A program made the translations under genes and the position numbers. This document shows, one piece after another, positions 43,422 to 52,319 of a DNA stretch of 64,000 nt (position 1 is the first letter of the stretch; every line of letters starts with the position of its first letter). The stretch comes from Amycolatopsis acidiphila. GTDB taxonomy: Bacteria > Actinomycetota > Actinomycetes > Mycobacteriales > Pseudonocardiaceae. Location: NCBI RefSeq assembly GCF_021391495.1, contig NZ_CP090063.1:6448001-6512000 (forward strand), written 5' to 3'. The notes under the pieces were generated by a model that saw only the letters and a program-made list of their open reading frames with translations, did no database searches and had not been told where the DNA came from.

Positions 43422-44816
43422 ATGGCCGTTGACCTGTCCACCCCGCTGTCGTGGCGGGCCGCCACCGGCGACGCCGCCACGATGCTGGACGAGTTGCAGC
43501 CGAACATCGTGAAGGCACACGTGCGCGATCACCTGTCCGTGTTGTTCCTGGGCTTCGGCGACGCAGCCGAGGCGAAGGCGTTCCTCAAGGCGCTCGCCGG
43601 GCTGATGAAGTCGGCGAAGACCCACCTCCAAGAGATCGAGGCGTTCAAGGCGAGCACCGGTGGCGGGACGACGTACGTGGGCCTGGGGCTGACCGCGACG
43701 GGGTACGGGAAGCTGGGGATCGCTGCCACGCCTGGGGATCCGTCCTTCCAGGGCGGTGCGAAGAAGGCCGCCGAGAACCTGGTCGACCCGCCGGTCAGCG
43801 GCTGGGAGCCGCCGTACCAGGAGCCGATCGACGCGGTGGTGCTGATCGGCGACGCGAACGCGGCCGCCACGCGGGCGAAGCGGGCCGAGGTGCTGGCGCT
43901 ACTGCCGCGGTCGGTGACCGTGCTGGGCGAGGAGACCGGGCGCGGGCTCGCGAACGAGAACGGCGACGGCATCGAGCATTTCGGATACGTCGACGGGCGC
44001 AGTCAGCCGCTTTTCCTCACCGAGGACGTGGAAACCGAGCGGGACACCACCGACGGAATCAATGAATGGGATCCCTCGACACCGCTGGCGCAGATCCTGG
44101 TCCCCGATTCCGCGGCGCCGGACCCGAACGTGCACTTCGGCAGCTACTTCGTTTTCCGGAAACTGGAACAGAATGTGCAGCTGTTCAAGCAGGCGGAACA
44201 GGATCTGGCCGAAGAACTGACGCTGAAGGGCGAGGACGCGGAACGCGCGGGCGCGATGCTCGTCGGCCGTTTCGAGGACGGTACCCCGCTCGTCGTGCAG
44301 AGCGCGGCCGGTTCGCATCATCCGGTGGAGAACGATTTCAGCTACGACAGCGACAAGCTCGGGCAGAAATGCCCCTTCCAGGCACACATCCGCAAGACGA
44401 ACCCGCGGGGCTCGGGCGGCGCCGAACCCCCGGAACGCGAGCGGCTGCACCTGATGGCCCGGCGGGGCCAGACCTACGGCCGGCGGCTGGACGATCCCAG
44501 CGCCGACCTGCCGCCGGTGGTCCGCCCGACGAAGGACGTCGGACTGCTGTTCATGGCCTTCAACAGCGACCTGGCCAACCAGTTCGAGTTCACCCAGCGT
44601 CTGTGGGCGAACAACCCCGGCTTCCCCGTCACCCCGGACGGTTCGCGGCCCGGGCTCGACCCTGTCATCGGACAGGGCCAGCGGCCCGGCTCGAACTATT
44701 CGCGGGACTGGGGCCGGAACGGAGCGCAGCCGGTCGACGCGATCCCGCAGGCGGTCACGCTCAAGGGCGGCGAATACTTCTTCATGCCGTCGCTTGCCTT
44801 CCTGCGGAGTTTGTGA
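43422..44816 (+). CDS. DyP-type heme peroxidase
   Basis: A 464-residue dye-decolorizing peroxidase. The distal-site motif GxxDG is FGYVDGRSQP (GYVDG at 188-192), with its catalytic Asp191. The conserved CPFQAHIRKTNPRG (about residues 312-325) precedes the heme-contact arginine region, and FMAFNSDLANQFEF lies near 380. Length and lack of a Tat signal fit the longer C/D-type DyPs of actinomycetes, some of which oxidise lignin models. ATG 43422 is set by GAGGAGGGGG; the frame upstream is non-coding. It diverges from the biosynthetic operon; a role in it is possible but unproven. A terminator follows. Confidence 0.88.
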   Translation: MAVDLSTPLSWRAATGDAATMLDELQPNIVKAHVRDHLSVLFLGFGDAAEAKAFLKALAGLMKSAKTHLQEIEAFKASTGGGTTYVGLGLTATGYGKLGIAATPGDPSFQGGAKKAAENLVDPPVSGWEPPYQEPIDAVVLIGDANAAATRAKRAEVLALLPRSVTVLGEETGRGLANENGDGIEHFGYVDGRSQPLFLTEDVETERDTTDGINEWDPSTPLAQILVPDSAAPDPNVHFGSYFVFRKLEQNVQLFKQAEQDLAEELTLKGEDAERAGAMLVGRFEDGTPLVVQSAAGSHHPVENDFSYDSDKLGQKCPFQAHIRKTNPRGSGGAEPPERERLHLMARRGQTYGRRLDDPSADLPPVVRPTKDVGLLFMAFNSDLANQFEFTQRLWANNPGFPVTPDGSRPGLDPVIGQGQRPGSNYSRDWGRNGAQPVDAIPQAVTLKGGEYFFMPSLAFLRSL

Positions 44817-44826
44817 GTAAACGGCC

Positions 44827-44853
44827 AACCCGCCGGGCGATCCCCGGCGGGTT
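44827..44853 (+). terminator. Terminator after the DyP gene
   Basis: A perfect 11-bp GC-rich stem (AACCCGCCGGG at 44827-44837 with 44843-44853) around a 5-nt loop, followed by a short T run, 10 bp after the stop codon. Confidence 0.82.
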
Positions 44854-44904
44854 TCCCCGATCAGTCGATTTTCGTTCCGCCGGGAAAGCGGGTAGTAGTT
44901 AGGC

Positions 44905-45690
44905 GTGGATCGACACGAACGCCTGAACACGCTGCTGGAAATGGTCGGGCAGCGCACCAGGATTGACGTCGAAGAAACCGCGAGAGAACTTCAGGTCTCT
45001 CCCGCGACGATTCGGCGCGACCTCGACCACCTCGCGGGTCGACAATTGCTGACCCGCACTCGGGGCGGCGCCGTCACGAGCAATGTCGCCTACGATCTGC
45101 CGTTACGGCACAAAACGGCCAGCCACGCTCAGGAAAAGCAGCGGATAGGCGCGGCGGCGGCGCGGCTCGTGCAGCGCGGGATGATCGTCGGGGTCAGTGG
45201 CGGCACCACCGCGACGGAGGTCAGCCGCGCGCTGGCCACCCGCCCGGAGTTCAACGAGGGCGACGGCACGCCGGCGCTGACGGTGGTCACGAACGCACTC
45301 AACATCGCGCACGAGCTGGCGGTCCGGCAAAGCATCAAGATCGTGACCACCGGTGGCGTGGCGCGGACGCGGTCATTCGAGCTGACCGGGCCACTCGCGG
45401 CGCTGGTGCTGCAGGAGATCAGCCTCGACCTCGCGTTCATCGGGGTGGACGCGATCGACGTGGTGCGCGGCCTCTACGCCCACCACGAGGCGGAGGCGAG
45501 CGTCAACCGGCTGTTCGGATCCCGGGCGCAGGAGGTCGTGGCGGTCGCGGACAGCTCGAAGCTCGGCGGGTTCGCGTTCGCCCGGATCTGCGGGCCGCTG
45601 GACATCCACGTGCTGGTCACCGACAGCGGCGCCGACCCGGACCACGTGGCGGCGTTCGAGCGCAACGGGGTGCGCGTCGTGGTGGCGTGA
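44905..45690 (+). CDS. DeoR-family transcriptional regulator
   Basis: A 261-residue DeoR/GlpR-type repressor. The N-terminal helix-turn-helix is at about residues 18-55 (VEETARELQVSPATIRRDLDHLAGRQLLTRTRGGAV). A sugar-phosphate sensor domain (from about 75) shows GVSGGTTATEVSRAL, TVVTNALNIAHEL, TTGGVARTRSFELTG, and FIGVDAIDVVRGLYAHHEAEA. It should sense a phosphorylated sugar and control a carbohydrate operon, but none lies beside it. The GTG at 44905 follows the DyP terminator. The partner genes are not identifiable. Confidence 0.85.
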   Translation: MDRHERLNTLLEMVGQRTRIDVEETARELQVSPATIRRDLDHLAGRQLLTRTRGGAVTSNVAYDLPLRHKTASHAQEKQRIGAAAARLVQRGMIVGVSGGTTATEVSRALATRPEFNEGDGTPALTVVTNALNIAHELAVRQSIKIVTTGGVARTRSFELTGPLAALVLQEISLDLAFIGVDAIDVVRGLYAHHEAEASVNRLFGSRAQEVVAVADSSKLGGFAFARICGPLDIHVLVTDSGADPDHVAAFERNGVRVVVA

Positions 45691-45708
45691 CCCCGGGGCG
45701 GTGGCACT

Positions 45709-47190
45709 TCAGCGGTCGGGGTGGGCCGGCTCCCCATTGGCCCGTGTCACCCCGGACTCGATGAGCCGCATGAGCGCCCGCGTGTCCAGATGCTCCTCGA
45801 CGGCGTCCGCCAGGCGGTCCAGCATCGACTCCCGCAGGGCCGCGAAGCCGGGCGCACCTGGGCTCGGCGACCACGCCACCCCCGCCTGGGCCGCCGCTTC
45901 CGCCAGCCACGCGCGGCGGAACCCGTCGTTGTCGAGCGTCCCGTGCCAGGTCGTGCCCCAGACCGGGCCGGCACGCCACCCGTCGAGGAACGGTTCGGCC
46001 TCCCCCTGGGCGACGGCGCTGCCGTGATGGATCTCGTACGCCTCGACCTCGTGCCCCCGCCACGCCCCGACCGGCCGTCCGAGCACCTTCTCCGGTGAGA
46101 ACGAAACGGTCGTCGGCAGCAGGCCGAGACCACGCACCGCTCCCGCACCGGACTCGACGTCGTCCCGGATCTCGCGCGCCAGCATCTGGTACCCACCACA
46201 GATCCCGAGCACCGGACGGCCCTCGCCGACGCGCCGTGAAAGCGCTTCCGCCAAGCCGCGGGACCGCAGCCAGCCCAGGTCGTCCACCGTCGCCCGGCTT
46301 CCCGGCAGGACGACGATGTCACTGGTGCGCACCACATCCGGTTCGGCCGTCAACTGCACCGTGACACCGGGTTCGGCCGCGAGAGCGTCCACATCGGTCG
46401 CATTCGACGCCCGCGGAAACCGGACCACGGCGACCTTCAGCGTTCCGCCGCGCTGTTCGCGGGTCCACCCGGCCGCGGCGAGCGCGTCCTCGGAGTCGAT
46501 CCACACGCCGTCGAGCCACGGCAACACGCCCAGCACGGGCCGCCCGGTCAGCTCCTCGATGCGGTCGAGGCCCGGGCGCAGCAGACCCACGTCGCCGCGG
46601 AACTTGTTGACGATCCAGCCCGCGATCAGCGCCTGGTCTTCCTTGTCCAGCAACGCTTGCGTGCCGTACATCGCGGCCAGCACCCCGCCGCGATCGATGT
46701 CCCCGACGACGAGCACGGGCAGGTCGAACCGCCGCGCCAGCCCCATGTTCACGTAGTCGCCCGCGCGCAGGTTGATCTCCGCCGGGCTGCCCGCCCCTTC
46801 GCAGACGACCACGTCGAACCGCGTCCGCAGCTCGGCGAACGTGTCGAACGCGATCCGCGCGAGGCCCGCGCGACCGGTCGCGTACTCGCCCGCCTCGAGC
46901 GTCCCGAACGGCTTGCCCAGCGCGATCACGTGACTGCGGTGATCGCTGCCCGGCTTGAGCAGCACCGGGTTCATCGCGGCTTCCGGCTCGACACCGGCCG
47001 CGCGCGCCTGAAGCCATTGTGCACGCCCGATTTCGGCCCCGTCGGCACACACCATCGAGTTGTTGGACATGTTCTGCGCCTTGAACGGCGCGACCCGCAC
47101 GCCCTGGCGGGCGAGCCACCGGCACACCCCCGCGGTCACCAGGCTCTTGCCCGCGTCGGAGGTCGTCCCGGCGATGAGCAGCCCGTTCAT
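45709..47190 (-). CDS. cobQ: Cobyric acid synthase
   Basis: A 493-residue glutamine-dependent amidotransferase that amidates four side chains of adenosylcobyrinic acid a,c-diamide. The P-loop-like ATPase start is LLIAGTTSDAGKSLVTAG (residues 4-21), with PFKAQNMSNNSMVCADGAEIGRAQ near 35. The C-terminal class I glutamine amidotransferase has its Cys in GICGGYQML (about 330), with the His near the end (YEIHHG). Full length. ATGA overlap with cobD downstream on the same strand order (cobD then cobQ). Confidence 0.93.
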   Translation of the reverse strand: MNGLLIAGTTSDAGKSLVTAGVCRWLARQGVRVAPFKAQNMSNNSMVCADGAEIGRAQWLQARAAGVEPEAAMNPVLLKPGSDHRSHVIALGKPFGTLEAGEYATGRAGLARIAFDTFAELRTRFDVVVCEGAGSPAEINLRAGDYVNMGLARRFDLPVLVVGDIDRGGVLAAMYGTQALLDKEDQALIAGWIVNKFRGDVGLLRPGLDRIEELTGRPVLGVLPWLDGVWIDSEDALAAAGWTREQRGGTLKVAVVRFPRASNATDVDALAAEPGVTVQLTAEPDVVRTSDIVVLPGSRATVDDLGWLRSRGLAEALSRRVGEGRPVLGICGGYQMLAREIRDDVESGAGAVRGLGLLPTTVSFSPEKVLGRPVGAWRGHEVEAYEIHHGSAVAQGEAEPFLDGWRAGPVWGTTWHGTLDNDGFRRAWLAEAAAQAGVAWSPSPGAPGFAALRESMLDRLADAVEEHLDTRALMRLIESGVTRANGEPAHPDR

Positions 47191-48110
47191 CGCGCCACCG
47201 CCGCGGCGAGCGCAGCCAGGCCGACGGCCTGGGACAACCTCACCGAGCGCCGCAGGTCGCCCGCCCCCGGCGCGGGCCCGTCGCCGAGCGTGCCGCGGTC
47301 CTCGGCGCGGCCGCCGTAGCTGTTCACGCCGCCGAGCCGGACGTCGAGTGCGCCCGCGAAAGCCGACTCGACCTGGCCGGCGTTGGGGCTGGGATGACGC
47401 GAACCGTCACGCCGCCACACCCGCCACGCCCGGCCCGGGCGGCCGCCGGCCAGCGGCGCGCAGCAAATCGCGGCGAGCGCGCCGAGCCGTGCGGGGAGCA
47501 GGTTGGCCAGGTCGTCGGCGCGGGCGGAGGCCCAGCCGAAACGTTCGTAGCGGGGCGAGTGGTGGCCGACCATCGCGTCGAGCGTGTTGAGCGCGCGGTA
47601 GCCCAGCAGGCCCGGGAGACCCGCGACCGCGCCCCAGAACAGTGGCGCGACGACGGCGTCGGAGGTGTTCTCGGCGATGGATTCGGTGGCGGCGCGGGCG
47701 AGCTCCTTGCTGTCGAGGTTCGTCGCGTCACGGCCGCACAGGTGCGACAGCCGTCGACGGGCGGCGGGCACGTCGTCCGCGTCGAGCAGCTCCGCCATCG
47801 CCGTCCCCTCACGCGCGAGCCCGCGGCCGCCGAGGACCGTCCAGGTGGCGAGCGCCGTGACCGCGAACCGGGCCGGCGGCCGGCGCCGGGTCGCGACCTG
47901 CGCGACCGCGCCCAGGCCGGCGGCCACGCCGGCGCAGGCCGCCGTGTACGCCGCGCCACGGGGCCGCGAGTCGGCCCAGACGCGGCGCTCCAGCGCGCCC
48001 GCCGCGCGCCCGAACAGGGCGACCGGGTGGCCGCGGCGAGGGTCGCCGAGCGCCCTGTCCAGGGCGTACCCGGCGACCATGCCCAGCCTGGTCGACGATC
48101 TTGCACACAC
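47187..48110 (-). CDS. cobD: Adenosylcobinamide-phosphate synthase
   Basis: An integral membrane enzyme of about 307 residues that joins aminopropanol (phosphate) to adenosylcobyric acid. The family N-terminus ALDRALGDPRRGHPVALFG is clear, followed by KELARAATESIAENTSDAVVAPLFWGAVAGLPG and RYERFGWASARADDLANLLPARL. The start is uncertain. ATG 48080 would cut the first helix short, so I use GTG 48110 (VCARSSTRLG), which aligns better with mycobacterial CobD; a GTG at 48113 is equally possible. It diverges from cobU with about 40 bp between them, and overlaps cobQ by 4 bp. Confidence 0.88.
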   Translation of the reverse strand: MCARSSTRLGMVAGYALDRALGDPRRGHPVALFGRAAGALERRVWADSRPRGAAYTAACAGVAAGLGAVAQVATRRRPPARFAVTALATWTVLGGRGLAREGTAMAELLDADDVPAARRRLSHLCGRDATNLDSKELARAATESIAENTSDAVVAPLFWGAVAGLPGLLGYRALNTLDAMVGHHSPRYERFGWASARADDLANLLPARLGALAAICCAPLAGGRPGRAWRVWRRDGSRHPSPNAGQVESAFAGALDVRLGGVNSYGGRAEDRGTLGDGPAPGAGDLRRSVRLSQAVGLAALAAAVAR

Positions 48111-48149
48111 CACGCACGCGACGGTAGCGCTTGCACGAGAATGCCGGGT

Positions 48150-48770
48150 ATGACCAAGCTGACCCAGCGGCTCGCCGGCTCCCTCGAGGTCGCGGCCCGG
48201 CTGCTCCGCCGGTACGGGAGCGACCACGGCAAGGTGCTCGTCCTCGGCGGCGTGCGGTCGGGCAAGTCCCGGCACGCCGAACGGCTGATGAACCGGCATC
48301 CGGAGGTCGTCTACGTGGCGCCCGGCTACCCGGCGAGCGAGGACGACCCCGAGTGGGCCGCCCGGATCGCCCAGCACCAGGCCCGCCGCCCCGCGAACTG
48401 GCGCACGGTGGAGACCACGGACCTGGCGGCGACGGTGCGCAAGGCCTCCCGCCCGCTGCTCATCGACTGCCTCGGCACCTGGGTCAGCCGGGTGCTGGGC
48501 GAGGTCGGCGCCTGGGAGCAGACCGCGGGCTGGGAGCTGCGCCTGGACGAGCGGCTGGAGGACTTCCTCGCCGCCTGGGTGAGCGCGCACGTACCCATCG
48601 TGGCGGTCAGCAACGAGGTCGGCATGGGTGTGGTACCCGCGACGGTGTCCGGACGGCTCTTTCGTGATGTGCTGGGGGCACTGAACAACCGCGTCGCCGC
48701 GGATTCGGACAGCGTCCAGCTCGTGGTGGCCGGGCGCGTCCTGCGCTTGACCGAAAGGGCTCTCCTGTGA
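48150..48770 (+). CDS. cobU: Adenosylcobinamide kinase/guanylyltransferase
   Basis: A 206-residue bifunctional enzyme that phosphorylates adenosylcobinamide and converts it to adenosylcobinamide-GDP. The P-loop GGVRSGKSRHAERL is at residues 33-46, YVAPGYPASEDDPEWAARIAQHQARR near 54, and the GTP-linked segment VSNEVGMGVVPATVSGRLFRDVLG near 150. An N-terminal stretch of about 28 residues precedes the usual start and is common in actinobacterial homologues. ATG 48141 in the same frame is an alternative. It heads the cobU-cobT-cobS run and is coupled to cobT by overlap. Confidence 0.9.
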   Translation: MTKLTQRLAGSLEVAARLLRRYGSDHGKVLVLGGVRSGKSRHAERLMNRHPEVVYVAPGYPASEDDPEWAARIAQHQARRPANWRTVETTDLAATVRKASRPLLIDCLGTWVSRVLGEVGAWEQTAGWELRLDERLEDFLAAWVSAHVPIVAVSNEVGMGVVPATVSGRLFRDVLGALNNRVAADSDSVQLVVAGRVLRLTERALL

Positions 48771-49780
48771 TCGACGTTCCGCTTCCCGACCCCCGTGCCC
48801 ACGCCGACGCGCTCGCCCGCCTCGACGGCCTGGTGAAGCCGGTGGGCGCGCTGGGCAGGCTGGAGGAGCTGGCCGCGTGGCTCAGCGCCGCGCACGGCAC
48901 GGTGCCGCCCCGGCCGCTGGAGAACGTGCGCGTGGTCGTGTTCGCCGGAGACCACGGCGTCTCCGCGACGTCGGCATACCCGCGTGAGATCACCGCGGCG
49001 ATGGTGCGGGTGTTCCTGGCGGGCAAGAGCGGGGTGAACGTGCTGGCGCGGCAGGTCGGCGCGCAGGTCCGGGTGCTGGACATCGCGGTGGACGACGACC
49101 TCGCCGACGTGCCGGCGGAGGTGCGCGAGCACAAGATCCGGCGCGGCTCCGGCTCGATCGATGTCGAGGACGCGCTGGCGCCGGGCGAGGCCGCGCGCGC
49201 CTTCGAGGCCGGGCGCGCGGTGGCCGACGCGGAGATCGCCTCGGGTGCGGACCTGCTGATCCCCGGCGACATGGGCATCGGCAACACCGCGGTCGCGGCC
49301 GCGCTGGTGGCCGCCGTGCTGGGCCTGCCCGCGGACGACGTCGTCGGCACGGGCACGGGTCTGGACGAGGCCGGGCGGGCGCGCAAGGTCGAGGTGGTCG
49401 CGAAGGCGCTGGCGCGCCCGCGAGGGTCGGGTCCGTTCGAGCTGCTGACAGCGCTGGGCAGCGCCTGCGCCGCGGCGACGGCCGGCTTCCTGGTGCAGGG
49501 CGCGGTCCGCGGTGTGCCGGTGTTGCTGGACGGCGTGTTCTCCGGGGCGGCAGCGCTGGTGGCGCGGGAGATCGCGCCGGACGCGGTGCGCTGGTGGCTG
49601 GCCGGGCACCGGTCGACGGAGCCGTCGCAAGCGTTTGCGCTCAAGGCGCTGGGGCTGTCCCCGGTCCTCGACCTGGGCCTGCGGCTCGGCGAGGGCAGCG
49701 GCGCGGTGCAGGCGGTGCCCACACTCCGCGCGGCGCAGGCGATCATCGCCGAGATGGGCCTGCTGGCCGACCTCGCGTGA
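48767..49780 (+). CDS. cobT: Nicotinate-nucleotide:dimethylbenzimidazole phosphoribosyltransferase
   Basis: A 337-residue enzyme that forms alpha-ribazole phosphate from dimethylbenzimidazole and nicotinate mononucleotide. Clear motifs are KPVGALGRLEELAAWLS near 23, VFAGDHGVSATSAYP near 62, and DLLIPGDMGIGNTAVAAALVAAVLG near 162. ALGSACAAATAGFLVQGA follows, then GHRSTEPSQAFALKALGL. Full length. GTG start overlapping the cobU stop (GTGA). Works with bluB (63169) to build the lower ligand. Confidence 0.93.
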   Translation: MIDVPLPDPRAHADALARLDGLVKPVGALGRLEELAAWLSAAHGTVPPRPLENVRVVVFAGDHGVSATSAYPREITAAMVRVFLAGKSGVNVLARQVGAQVRVLDIAVDDDLADVPAEVREHKIRRGSGSIDVEDALAPGEAARAFEAGRAVADAEIASGADLLIPGDMGIGNTAVAAALVAAVLGLPADDVVGTGTGLDEAGRARKVEVVAKALARPRGSGPFELLTALGSACAAATAGFLVQGAVRGVPVLLDGVFSGAAALVAREIAPDAVRWWLAGHRSTEPSQAFALKALGLSPVLDLGLRLGEGSGAVQAVPTLRAAQAIIAEMGLLADLA

Positions 49781-49918
49781 GGCGCGGCGGGTGGAGTGCC
49801 GGTGACCACCGCGCGGGTGCACCCGTGCGTGCGGCGCGGCCGCGATGGCCGAGTGGGATCCCCGCCACGGCGCCGGGCCGGTGGCCGGGGCGCATCCCGT
49901 CATCCGGAGGTGACCACC

Positions 49919-50650
49919 ATGCGTGACGCGTTGCGGATGGCGTTCGGGACGTTGACCGCCTTGCCGGTGCCGCCGCCGGGGAGGATCGACCGGCGGGTGG
50001 CCGGCGGGGCGATGCTGCTCGCGCCCCTCGCCGCGGTGCCGCTCGCCGCGGTGGCCGGACTCGTCGTCTACGGCGGCAAGGCGCTCGGCCTGCCCGCGCT
50101 CGCCGTCGCCGCGGTGGCGCTCGGCGCGGTGGCGCTCGGCAGCCGCGGGCTGCACCTCGACGGGCTCGCCGACACCGCCGACGGGCTCGGCGCCTCCTAC
50201 GACCGCGGGCGCGCTCTGGAGATCATGCGCCGCGGCGACTCCGGGCCCACCGGGGTCGCCACGCTCGTCCTGGTGTTGATCGTCCAATGTGGAGCACTCG
50301 CCGGTGGTGGGGTCGCGACGGCGGTCATCGGCGTGCTCACCGGCCGCTGCGTGCTCTCGCTCTGCTGCGCGCGCGGCGTGCCGTCCGCACGCCCCGAAGG
50401 GCTGGGCGCCACCGTCGCCGGATCAGTGCCGATTCCCTTGGCGGCACTGGTTTTCGTGCTCGCCGCCGCGGCCTCGGCCGCCGCCCCGGGAATGGCGTGG
50501 TGGCGCGGCCCGGTAGCCGTCGCCGCGGGCTATGCCGTTGCCGGGCTGCTGCTGCGGCGCTGCACCCGGCGGCTCGGCGGCATCACCGGCGACGTGCTCG
50601 GCGCCTGCGTCGAAGCCGCCACCGCCGCCGCGCTGCTCGCCTCAGCCTGA
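49919..50650 (+). CDS. cobS: Adenosylcobinamide-GDP ribazoletransferase
   Basis: A 243-residue membrane enzyme that joins alpha-ribazole to adenosylcobinamide-GDP, the last assembly step. It has the family opening RMAFGTLTALPVP and the Asp-rich metal site RGLHLDGLADTADGL (about 80-94), followed by LEIMRRGDSGPTGV. Several hydrophobic helices. CGGAGG precedes ATG 49919 by eight bases. It lies 138 bp after cobT; its last 9 bases overlap the convergent GntR gene. Confidence 0.9.
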   Translation: MRDALRMAFGTLTALPVPPPGRIDRRVAGGAMLLAPLAAVPLAAVAGLVVYGGKALGLPALAVAAVALGAVALGSRGLHLDGLADTADGLGASYDRGRALEIMRRGDSGPTGVATLVLVLIVQCGALAGGGVATAVIGVLTGRCVLSLCCARGVPSARPEGLGATVAGSVPIPLAALVFVLAAAASAAAPGMAWWRGPVAVAAGYAVAGLLLRRCTRRLGGITGDVLGACVEAATAAALLASA

Positions 50651-51367
50651 CGCCTTGTCGACCGCGTGCCGCAGCGCGTGCTCGGTGATCCGGAAGTGCT
50701 CCCCGGCGATCTGCGCCGCGGTGTCCGGGTCGCTGCCGGTGATCGCCTCGACCAGCGCGCGGTGCTGCGGCAGCGCCATCTCCCGCAGCGCGGGCGTGAA
50801 CGGTTCATGGCTGATGCCCAGGCTCACCTGCGCCAGCAGCTGCCGGCTCAGGTCGGCGAGCAGCGGGTTGTGCGCGGCGGCGGCGACGCCGCGGTGCAGC
50901 TCGACGTCCGCCGACCGCGCGGTGACCCCGTCCGCCGCCTCCTCGTACCGCTTCAGCGCGCCCATGATCGCCGCGTCGTCCTCGAGGGTGTGCCGCTCGG
51001 CCGCGGTGCGCGCCACGAGCGACTCGATCAGCCGCCGCAGGTCGAACAGCTCCTCGAGCTGGTCCCAGTCCTTGCCGAGCAGGTCGCGCACGACCCCGGC
51101 CGTCCGCTCGCCCCAGTCCTGCCGCACGAACGACCCGCCGGTGCGCCCGCGCCGGATCTCGACGTAGCCGGCCTCCCGCAGGTCGGCGAGCGCGGCCCGG
51201 ACGGTGACCCGGCTGACCGCGAGCATGTCGGCGAGGTCCCGTTCGGCGGGCAGCCGCTCGCCCGCCGAGTAGTCGCCGACGGCGATCGCGGCGATCAGCC
51301 GGTCCGCCACGGCCTTGGCCGCCGACACTGGCTGCACGGGTGTCGACAACTCGCGGTCTTCAGTCAC
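50642..51367 (-). CDS. GntR/FadR-family transcriptional regulator
   Basis: A 241-residue FadR-subfamily regulator. The winged helix-turn-helix is at about residues 18-80 (VADRLIAAIAVGDYSAGERLPAERDLADMLAVSRVTVRAALADLREAGYVEIRRG). An all-helical FCD effector domain follows, with LFDLRRLIESLVARTAAERH, VELHRGVAAAAHNPLL, and HRALVEAITGSDPDTAAQIAGEHF; its Asp/His residues usually bind a metal and an organic acid. It diverges from the peptidase/permease pair, with a palindrome between them, so it most likely represses that pair in response to an amino-acid-like ligand. Confidence 0.87.
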   Translation of the reverse strand: MTEDRELSTPVQPVSAAKAVADRLIAAIAVGDYSAGERLPAERDLADMLAVSRVTVRAALADLREAGYVEIRRGRTGGSFVRQDWGERTAGVVRDLLGKDWDQLEELFDLRRLIESLVARTAAERHTLEDDAAIMGALKRYEEAADGVTARSADVELHRGVAAAAHNPLLADLSRQLLAQVSLGISHEPFTPALREMALPQHRALVEAITGSDPDTAAQIAGEHFRITEHALRHAVDKASG

Positions 51368-51390
51368 CTGCTCATCGTAAATTCCCTCTT

Positions 51391-51413
51391 AAAGGTATCC
51401 TACCTGTACCTTT
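51391..51413. promoter_or_regulatory. Inverted repeat, operator candidate for the GntR regulator
   Basis: AAAGGTA (51391-51397) and its complement TACCTTT (51407-51413), separated by 9 bp, in the 64-bp gap between the GntR gene and the divergent peptidase gene. A further GGTA/TACC pair is nested inside. FadR-type regulators use short arms of this kind. Confidence 0.55.
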
Positions 51414-51431
51414 GGCCGGTACCCTTCGCCC

Positions 51432-52319
51432 ATGAGCCCCCTGTCCACCGGCTTCGCCCCGTTCCGCCAGTACCGCACCTGGTACCGGGTCACCGGCGAG
51501 CTCGGCCGCGGCGTGCCGCTGATCGTCCTGCACGGCGGCCCCGGCTGCACGCACAACTACGTCCTCAGCCTCGCCGACCTCGCCGACGGCACCCGCGCCG
51601 TCGTCCACTACGACCAGCTCGGCTGCGGTGGGTCCACGCGCCTGCCGGACGCCGATCCGGGCTTCTGGACCGTCGAGCTGTTCCTCGCCGAGCTGGACAA
51701 CCTGCTCGAGCACCTCGGCATCGCCGGTTCCTACGACGTGCTCGGCCAGTCGTGGGGCGGGATGCTCGCCGCCGAGCACGCGGTGCGCAGGCCCGCCGGG
51801 CTGCGCAAGCTGGTGATCGCCGACTCGCCCGCGTCGATGCACGACTGGAGCGTCGCCGCCGGGAAGCTGCGGGCCGAACTCCCCGCAGAGGTCAGGGAAG
51901 CCCTCGACCGCCACGAAGCCACCGGGGACTACGCCAACCCCGAGTACAAGGCGGCCTCGGACGTCTTCTACGCCCGGCACGTCTGCCGGATCCTGCCGAA
52001 CCCGCCGGAGGTCCGGCGCACGCTCGAGGCGATGGAAGAGGACCCGACCGTCTACAACGCGATGAACGGGCCCAACGAGTTCCACGTCATCGGCTCGCTC
52101 AGGGACTGGACCGTCGTCGACCGGCTGCCCGCGATCGAGGTGCCGACGCTGGTGCTCAACGGCCGCTACGACGAGGCCACCGACGACTGCGTCCGGCCCT
52201 ATGTGGATCAGATCGCCGGCGCGCGTCATGTTCGCTTCGAAAATTCCTCACACATGCCGCACGTGGAAGAGCGAGCAACCTACCTGGCGACCGTCCGCGC
52301 CTTCCTGGAGGAAGCATGA
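51432..52319 (+). CDS. Proline-iminopeptidase-type alpha/beta hydrolase
   Basis: A 295-residue serine hydrolase of peptidase family S33. The oxyanion motif HGGPGCTHNY is near residue 36, the nucleophile elbow GQSWGGMLA near 105 carries the Ser, the Asp lies in VLNGRYDEATDD near 242, and the His in SSHMPHVEE near 275. Such enzymes remove an N-terminal amino acid or hydrolyse amides. It forms an ATGA-coupled pair with an amino-acid permease under a GntR regulator, which suggests uptake and use of a peptide or amino-acid amide. VinJ, the deprotecting hydrolase of vicenistatin synthesis, belongs to the same family. Confidence 0.86.
   Translation: MSPLSTGFAPFRQYRTWYRVTGELGRGVPLIVLHGGPGCTHNYVLSLADLADGTRAVVHYDQLGCGGSTRLPDADPGFWTVELFLAELDNLLEHLGIAGSYDVLGQSWGGMLAAEHAVRRPAGLRKLVIADSPASMHDWSVAAGKLRAELPAEVREALDRHEATGDYANPEYKAASDVFYARHVCRILPNPPEVRRTLEAMEEDPTVYNAMNGPNEFHVIGSLRDWTVVDRLPAIEVPTLVLNGRYDEATDDCVRPYVDQIAGARHVRFENSSHMPHVEERATYLATVRAFLEEA

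Noticed and set aside
43422..45690. DyP peroxidase and DeoR regulator as members of the biosynthetic cluster
   Set aside because: They are on the opposite strand, are separated by a promoter region and a terminator, and are common housekeeping-type genes; inclusion is possible but unsupported.
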